From Rhizobium sp. L51/94 (GTDB lineage Bacteria > Pseudomonadota > Alphaproteobacteria > Rhizobiales > Rhizobiaceae): 64,000 bases of DNA. The stretch is from positions 659,501-723,500 of the forward strand of contig NZ_CP072141.1 of the NCBI RefSeq assembly GCF_019355555.1, in the 5' to 3' direction. The position numbers and the translations under genes are program-made. The notes under the pieces are model-generated. The model had not been told where the DNA came from. It searched no databases and saw only the letters and a list, made by a program, of their open reading frames with translations. This document shows positions 56,923 to 64,000 of the stretch, piece after piece; within the stretch, counting starts at the first letter, position 1; each line of letters begins with the position of its first letter.

Positions 56923-57399
56923 TCAGTTCGGAACGGAGCTGACCTGCGCACGCGTCTGTTCTTCGGCAACGCGCTGGGTGAACATCGTCGCGAAATCGAT
57001 CGGGTCGATGATAAGCGGCGGGAAGCCGCCGTTGCGGGTGACGTCGGCAATGATCTGGCGCGCGAACGGGAACAGCAGGCGTGGGCATTCGATGAACAGC
57101 AGTGGCAGCATATGCTCCTGCGGAAAGCCAACGACCCGGAAAACGCCGCCATAAACCAGCTCGGTGTGGAATACGGTCTTGCCATCATCCTTGGCATCGG
57201 CATTCAGCGTCAGCACGACGTCGAAATCGGTGTCAGAGAGCGGGTTGGCATTGACGTTGACGTTGATATTGATTTCCGGCGGCTTGTCGCGGGACTGCAG
57301 CGAGCGCGGCGCACCGGGATTTTCGAAGGACAAATCCTTCGTGTACTGGGCAAGAACGGATAGGCTGGGGGCGGTCTCGCCGTTGATTTCGTCGGCCAT
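56923..57399 (-). CDS. secB: Protein-export chaperone SecB
   Basis: A 158-residue tetrameric cytosolic chaperone that keeps precursor proteins unfolded and hands them to SecA. Family marks are [17 protein letters not shown] near the start, NINVNVNA, and the [31 protein letters not shown] block. Length is usual for alphaproteobacterial SecB. A strong terminator follows. It converges with dnaQ and lies 90 bases downstream of fxsA on the same strand. Confidence 0.95.
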   Translation of the reverse strand: MADEINGETAPSLSVLAQYTKDLSFENPGAPRSLQSRDKPPEININVNVNANPLSDTDFDVVLTLNADAKDDGKTVFHTELVYGGVFRVVGFPQEHMLPLLFIECPRLLFPFARQIIADVTRNGGFPPLIIDPIDFATMFTQRVAEEQTRAQVSSVPN

Positions 57400-57490
57400 G
57401 GCACTTCCTCGCGGCTCAAAATGGTGTCGCCATCTAACATTTCATGCCGGGGCTTACAACCCTTCGGCCGCCGGGCCAAAACCGCGGGGC

Positions 57491-57997
57491 TCAGTCCTTC
57501 AGGCGCTTGTGATCGGACCACGGAGAGCCTGGATTCGGGCCGCGACGAAAATCATCTGCGTCGAGATCGACCACGGGCCCCGAGCTGTTCGGCTTTTCCG
57601 GCGCGCCGCGCGAGCGATTGAACGCCGGCGAAGACCCCAGGATGACGATGCGGCGGCTGAGAAACTTCCAAGCGAGATCGCGCACGCCAGGAATGAAGAG
57701 AAGCAGGCCAAGGATGTCTGTGAAGAAGCCGGGTACCAGCAGCAGGAACGCAGCCACCACCACCATCGCACCATGCACGAGATCGCGGGCAGGCGCTGCA
57801 CCGTCGCGGCTTGCCATCGAGAGCCGCCGCAGGATGCTCAATCCCTGGGATCGCAGCAGAAACGCGCCGACGACGACACTGAGGACGACGAGGCCGAGCG
57901 TTGCCCAGATACCGATCGCCTTGCCGACCACGACGAAGCCGGCGATCTCCACCAGGGGGAGCAGCAGGACGAAGGCAGGTAGAAGCGAAAGGCGCAT
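57491..57997 (-). CDS. fxsA: FxsA family membrane protein
   Basis: A 168-residue membrane protein with three to four helices (about 3-25, 28-50, 70-100), of the FxsA family. E. coli FxsA relieves phage T7 exclusion by the F plasmid PifA protein; the general function is unknown. Start MRLSLLPAFVLLLPLVEIAGF at 57997 is preferred, with GAGGAAGAG just upstream; a 17-codon longer frame reaches 58048. The C-terminus is hydrophilic and lies in the cytosol. It may be transcribed with secB. Confidence 0.88.
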   Translation of the reverse strand: MRLSLLPAFVLLLPLVEIAGFVVVGKAIGIWATLGLVVLSVVVGAFLLRSQGLSILRRLSMASRDGAAPARDLVHGAMVVVAAFLLLVPGFFTDILGLLLFIPGVRDLAWKFLSRRIVILGSSPAFNRSRGAPEKPNSSGPVVDLDADDFRRGPNPGSPWSDHKRLKD

Positions 57998-58137
57998 GGT
58001 CTCTTCCTCGAATGAGTAACTTGGCTGCCGTTCAGCATAGCAGATCACAAAGATGAGGACCTGCTATTTGAATGATGGCATTATGCTGACTATATGGGTG
58101 TTGAAACTTCGAATGTGAACAGTGGTGCCGGAGCGAT

Positions 58138-58839
58138 ATGGGTTCGAATGACTTTGTGACGATTTTCTTTCTGGTCGCAGCGGTGCTGATCTTCCTTCAG
58201 TTGCGCAGCGTGCTTGGTCGCCGCACGGGCACCGAGAAGCCACCACGTGATCTGTACACTCCGCGCGATGCTGTCAAAGGTCCCGATGCGCCGGATACCG
58301 GCAAAGTCGTTACTCTGCCGCGTCGCGACGCCGTCGATGACGAAAATCGCTTTGCAGCCGTCGATGCCTTCGCCAAGCCTGAAACGCCGCTGAACGCGCA
58401 GTTGCGCGAAGTGGTGAAGATCGACCCGTCCTTCGATCCGAAGGAGTTCGTCAAGGGCGCCCGCATGGCCTACGAGATGATCGTCATGGCTTTTGCCGAT
58501 GGCGACCGGAAGGCGCTGAAGGGTCTGCTGTCAAACGAGGTTTACGAGGGCTTCGACGCAGCGATCGCCGATCGCGAAGCACGCGGCGAGAGGGTCAAGT
58601 CCAGCTTCGTCGGCATCGACCGGAGCGATATCATGAGTGCCGAGATCAAGGAGACCGATGCATTGGTCACCATTCGCATCGTCAGCCAGATGATATCGGC
58701 GACATACGACAAGGCCGACGTGCTGGTGGATGGCGATGCGGAGCAGGTATCTGAAGTCAGCGACCTCTGGACATTCGCCCGCGACACGCGCTCACGCGAT
58801 CCGAACTGGAAACTTGTGGCGACCGAATCCGAGCAATGA
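58138..58839 (+). CDS. Tim44/TimA-like membrane protein
   Basis: A 233-residue protein of the Tim44 family. After an N-terminal membrane helix (about 5-22), a charged linker is followed by a Tim44 C-terminal-like domain (about 90-228; DPKEFVKGARMAYEMIVMAF, LLSNEVYEGFDAAI, VVSSFVGID-type segment). Mitochondrial Tim44 anchors Hsp70 to the import channel; bacterial relatives (called TimA in Caulobacter) are of uncertain function. It is the first of four genes (with mltA, smr, xre) joined by start-stop overlaps. Confidence 0.87.
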   Translation: MGSNDFVTIFFLVAAVLIFLQLRSVLGRRTGTEKPPRDLYTPRDAVKGPDAPDTGKVVTLPRRDAVDDENRFAAVDAFAKPETPLNAQLREVVKIDPSFDPKEFVKGARMAYEMIVMAFADGDRKALKGLLSNEVYEGFDAAIADREARGERVKSSFVGIDRSDIMSAEIKETDALVTIRIVSQMISATYDKADVLVDGDAEQVSEVSDLWTFARDTRSRDPNWKLVATESEQ

Positions 58840-59954
58840 GTGCCCGATCCAACGATTTTTTGCTGGAGCCGACAACCTTTGACGATCTGAAGGGCTGGGG
58901 GGATGACGATCCCTCCGGCCTTTTCGATGCAATGCGGGCCTGTTATCGGCACGTCACTGAGACAAAGTCCTACCGAGCCGGGTCGCTCGGGCTGACGACG
59001 GCGGACCTGCTGCCGCTGCTGGAAGCGGCAAAGGACATCGAGCCAGCCGATGCCGGAGAGGCCCGGGCTTTTTTCGAAGCCAATTGCCAGCCGTTTTTCA
59101 TACGGCGGAGCGAAGACCGCAGCGGGTTCGTCACCGCATTCTTCGAGCCAGAAATAGAAGTGTCCGCAACACCCGATGCGGTCTATCGCTATCCCTTCTA
59201 CCGTCGCCCGACCGATTTGGTCGATCTCGATGACAGCAACCGCCCGGCCGGACTGGATCCATCCTACATGTTCGCACGTCTGAGGGATGGCGAGATCGAT
59301 GCCTATCCGGACCGCGGCGAGATCACCTCTGGCTACCTTGCCGGCAAGGGTCTGGAAATCGCCTGGGCCAGATCCAGCGTCGATGTGTTTTTCGTGCATG
59401 TTCAGGGCGCCGCGCGGCTGCGATATCCGGATGGGACGCTCCGTCGTATCACATATGCCGCCAAGGCCGGCCATCCGTTCTCGGCTGTCGGTCGGCTGCT
59501 GATCGACCGTGGCGAACTGGACCGCTCGACGATCTCGATGCAGACGATCCGGGACTGGCTCTACGCCCATCCGGAAGAAGTCGACGAGGTTCTCTCACAC
59601 AATCGCTCCTACATTTTCTTCCGCGAGGCCGATGTTGCAGATCTGCAGGCCGGGCCAATCGCAGCGGCCAAGGTGCCGCTGGTGGCGGGCCGGGCGCTCG
59701 CCGTCGACAGGCTGATCCATACCTTCGGCTTCCCCTTCTTCATCCGCTCGGAAAGCCTCACCCACCTGGACAACGGCGGACCGTTCCAGCGGCTGATGCT
59801 GGCGCTCGACACCGGTTCGGCAATTGTCGGCCCCGCACGTGGCGACATCTTCACCGGCTCGGGCTATGAAGCCGGAGAACTGGCGGGCACCGTCCGTCAT
59901 GACGCCGATTTCTACATTCTCGTGCCCAGGGCGGCTGCCGCGAGGTTCAGCTGA
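58836..59954 (+). CDS. mltA: Membrane-bound lytic transglycosylase MltA
   Basis: A 372-residue MltA-fold transglycosylase. The start MSARSNDFLLEP overlaps timA by four bases. There is no lipobox cysteine or signal peptide at this start, unlike E. coli MltA, so export is not explained by the visible sequence. The two conserved parts are present: FFEPEIEVSATP and VDVFFVHVQGAARLRYPDG early, and the catalytic aspartate in GPARGDIFTG near the end. Enzymes of the family cleave glycan strands of peptidoglycan. Confidence 0.92.
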   Translation: MSARSNDFLLEPTTFDDLKGWGDDDPSGLFDAMRACYRHVTETKSYRAGSLGLTTADLLPLLEAAKDIEPADAGEARAFFEANCQPFFIRRSEDRSGFVTAFFEPEIEVSATPDAVYRYPFYRRPTDLVDLDDSNRPAGLDPSYMFARLRDGEIDAYPDRGEITSGYLAGKGLEIAWARSSVDVFFVHVQGAARLRYPDGTLRRITYAAKAGHPFSAVGRLLIDRGELDRSTISMQTIRDWLYAHPEEVDEVLSHNRSYIFFREADVADLQAGPIAAAKVPLVAGRALAVDRLIHTFGFPFFIRSESLTHLDNGGPFQRLMLALDTGSAIVGPARGDIFTGSGYEAGELAGTVRHDADFYILVPRAAAARFS

Positions 59955-60529
59955 TGGCGAAGGACCGCAAGCTCAGCCCGGAGGAGCGCATTCTCTGGAG
60001 CAAGGTCGCCAAGAGTACCCGGCCGCTGCCGCAGCATATGGCCGAGATGCAGGCGCTCGATATCTTTCTGACCGAGCAGCAGGCCGCCGAAGCGCAGCGC
60101 GATGTATCATCACCTCCGCCTCCGAAGATGCCGATTTCGCAACAACCCCTGCCGATGCCGCAAAAGCCGCAGCCTTCCGCCAGCAAGCACCATCCGCTCG
60201 AGCGGCCGGTGAAGCGCAAGATCGCCAAGGGTCGGCTTCCGCTGGAAGCAAGGATCGACCTGCACGGCCTCTACCAGGACGAGGCGCATGATCTGCTGCT
60301 CGATTTCCTGGTTCGGGCCCATATGCGCGGTCTGCGCCATGTGCTGGTCATAACAGGCAAGGGAAGCTCGATGGGCAGCGAAGGCGCTCTGAAGCGGGCA
60401 GCACCTTTGTGGTTCTCCAAGCCCGACTTCCGCTATCTCATCTCGTCCTATGAAACGGCGGCCCAGCATCATGGCGGCGAAGGCGCCCTCTATATCCGCC
60501 TGGCAAGGCGTCCGGGAGATGCGCCATGA
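59954..60529 (+). CDS. Smr-domain protein
   Basis: A 191-residue protein with a proline-rich linker (about 45-75) and a C-terminal Smr domain. The signature is RIDLHGLYQDEAHDLLLDFL and LVITGKGSSM, with the final EGALYIRLARR. Smr domains are found in MutS2 and in stand-alone RNases that cleave near stalled ribosomes; which role applies here is not known. The start shares one base with the mltA stop (TGATG), and it overlaps the next gene by four bases. Confidence 0.9.
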   Translation: MAKDRKLSPEERILWSKVAKSTRPLPQHMAEMQALDIFLTEQQAAEAQRDVSSPPPPKMPISQQPLPMPQKPQPSASKHHPLERPVKRKIAKGRLPLEARIDLHGLYQDEAHDLLLDFLVRAHMRGLRHVLVITGKGSSMGSEGALKRAAPLWFSKPDFRYLISSYETAAQHHGGEGALYIRLARRPGDAP

Positions 60530-60891
60530 CGCCATTCGGCGAAGCGGTGCGCAAGCTCCGCGAACGCAAGGGCGTGACGCAGAAGGAAATGGCGGCCGCG
60601 CTCGACGTGACGCCCGCCTACCTCTCGGCGCTGGAACACGGCAAACGGGGTCTCCCGACCTTCGTCATGCTGCAAAGGATTGCCGGCTATTTCAATATCA
60701 TCTGGGACGAGGCCGAGGAGCTGTTCATGCTGGCGCGCGGTTCCGACCCGCGGGTCGTGATCGACACGGCGGGGATGGCGCCGCAATATACGGCGCTCGC
60801 CAATCGCCTTGCCGGACAATTTCGCTTTCTCGACCAGGATGCTGTAGAAGCACTGGAGGCCATCCTCGAAAAGGCTCGGAAAACTGGCTGA
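60526..60891 (+). CDS. Small XRE-family helix-turn-helix regulator
   Basis: A 121-residue DNA-binding protein with an N-terminal XRE helix-turn-helix (GEAVRKLRERKGVTQKEMAA followed by ALDVTPAYLSALEHGKRGLP). The C-terminal half has no enzyme motif; it ends ALEAILEKARKTG. It is the last of the timA-mltA-smr-xre series, overlapping smr by four bases. Regulators of this kind placed before gyrB are usual in rhizobia. Target unknown; it could control its own operon. Confidence 0.88.
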   Translation: MTPFGEAVRKLRERKGVTQKEMAAALDVTPAYLSALEHGKRGLPTFVMLQRIAGYFNIIWDEAEELFMLARGSDPRVVIDTAGMAPQYTALANRLAGQFRFLDQDAVEALEAILEKARKTG

Positions 60892-60938
60892 AATCAGCCT
60901 TAATCCCCTGCTTTATAGGTCTTTTCGGGGTCATGTAT

Positions 60939-60968
60939 TTGGCATTGACTATGAAATACCCCTATAGT
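60939..60968 (+). promoter_or_regulatory. Promoter of gyrB
   Basis: TTGGCA (60939-60944) and TATAGT (60963-60968) are 18 bases apart, a good sigma-70-type pair for a rhizobium, about 65 bases upstream of the gyrB start. Confidence 0.55.
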
Positions 60969-61017
60969 CCGGGGAGGAAAAACGATGATTCGCAAGGATC
61001 GTCGCGCCCTGCGATAA

Positions 61018-63471
<2,454 letters not shown>

Positions 63472-63494
63472 TCTATCAGCGACCAGACATGGAA

Positions 63495-63526
63495 AAGCCC
63501 GCGCCGCAAATCTGCAGCGCGGGCTT
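63495..63526. terminator. Shared terminator hairpin after gyrB
   Basis: AAGCCCGCGC (63495-63504) and GCGCGGGCTT (63517-63526) form a 10-bp stem around a 12-base loop. Read on the minus strand it is followed by TT and CC, so it can also end the nitroreductase transcript. Confidence 0.65.
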
Positions 63527-63546
63527 CGTTGTGTCGGAATCAGGGA

Positions 63547-64000
63547 TTACTTGGCGATGAACTTGCCGTTGAAGGCGACCTCGGCCAATGGCTTGCGCGG
63601 GCTCGGGACTTCGCGTTCGCGCAGGCCTTCCGGCAGCTGGTTCTTGTCGCCGATCTTGCCGATGGCGACGGCGCATTCGACGCGGAAGCCGTCCGGAATG
63701 CCGAGTACGCCCGGCACCTTGTCGAAGTGAACGCCGGTCATGCCGTGCGCTTCATAGCCGGAGAGATGGGCCTGCAGGGCAATGTAGCCCGATGCGGTGC
63801 CGGCGTCGAAGGAGTGGCTGTAGATCGGCTTCTGGTCGTCGGCACCGAGTTCGCCGGAATGCGTGCGGGAAACGATGAACAACAGCGCGGATGCAGACTT
63901 AACCCAGCTCTGGTTGAAGTCGATCAGCAGGCTGAGGAACGTGTCCCACTGCTCGGAGCCGCGCAGCGCGTAGACGAAACGCCAGGGCTGGTGGTTGTAG
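63547..64000 (-). CDS. Nitroreductase family protein, 5'-truncated by window edge
   Basis: The C-terminal ~150 residues of an FMN-dependent nitroreductase; the frame runs off the right edge, so the start is missing. The flavin-binding YNHQPWRFVYAL is at the visible beginning, and SYNHQPW-type context is usual for the family. The later GYIALQAHLSGYEAHGMTG segment and FRVECAVAIGKIG are the family's central parts. The family reduces nitro or other electrophilic compounds with NAD(P)H; substrate not inferable. It converges with gyrB. Confidence 0.9.
   Translation of the reverse strand, partial: YNHQPWRFVYALRGSEQWDTFLSLLIDFNQSWVKSASALLFIVSRTHSGELGADDQKPIYSHSFDAGTASGYIALQAHLSGYEAHGMTGVHFDKVPGVLGIPDGFRVECAVAIGKIGDKNQLPEGLREREVPSPRKPLAEVAFNGKFIAK

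Overview
This window is a GC-rich piece of an alphaproteobacterial chromosome, almost certainly from the Rhizobiaceae (Rhizobium/Agrobacterium group). The assignment rests on gene content and order: rlmH-envC-ctpA-YibQ-rppH, a DUF1013/TrcR regulator, a 180-kDa-type NAD-glutamate dehydrogenase, rsmB-heparinase-purH, and above all the origin-proximal block parB-parA-rsmG-mnmG-mnmE-rho-hemJ-hemE / oriC / ppsR-maf-aroE-coaE-dnaQ, followed by secB, fxsA, timA, mltA, an Smr protein and gyrB. No rRNA or tRNA gene and no CRISPR array was seen.

Layout. 1-5.2 kb: ribosome methylation (rlmH, cut by the window edge), cell-wall factors (EnvC-like activator, CtpA protease, YibQ-type deacetylase) and the RNA pyrophosphohydrolase rppH, converging on trcR. 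6.1-15.2 kb: acetyl-CoA synthetase, a CsbD protein, a 36-residue membrane peptide, asd, a lytic transglycosylase, a diguanylate cyclase, a carbonic anhydrase, pyridoxal kinase and a small phosphatase. 15.3-28.6 kb: the giant NAD-glutamate dehydrogenase, an MFS carrier, purH, a heparinase-like lyase, rsmB, htpX, an SdhAF4-like assembly factor and a secreted nuclease. 28.7-32.9 kb is the accessory part: a complete IS66-family element (2,874 bp, 8-bp target duplication) carrying a DUF6429 passenger gene, a Rhizobium-type palindrome, a CA/CT tract, a probable 6S RNA gene, and weak orphan coding sequence.

32.9-39.6 kb: an MHS-type carrier with an unusual periplasmic insert, a PAP2 phosphatase, leuB, two tandem paralogous sugar isomerase/epimerase-like genes and yggS. 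39.8-52.8 kb: leuS-lptE-holA converge, with one base between, on the minus-strand series hemE-hemJ-rho-mnmE-mnmG-rsmG-parA-parB. 52.8-53.2 kb: an intergenic region rich in DnaA-box-like nonamers, next to hemE, which I read as the chromosome origin. 53.2-64 kb: ppsR-maf-aroE-coaE-dnaQ, then secB and fxsA on the minus strand, timA-mltA-smr-xre with start/stop overlaps, gyrB, and a nitroreductase cut by the right edge.

The most informative non-coding structure is a set of five parS-like sites (TGTTTCACGTGAAACA and variants) scattered from 35.7 to 54.7 kb around parAB and the presumed oriC. Two of them lie inside coding sequence and are read there as Ser-Arg-Glu-Thr. I did not find a convincing undescribed multi-gene system. 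The best leads are the IS66 passenger gene, the MFS insert, the tandem isomerases, the small membrane peptide and the RNA gene.
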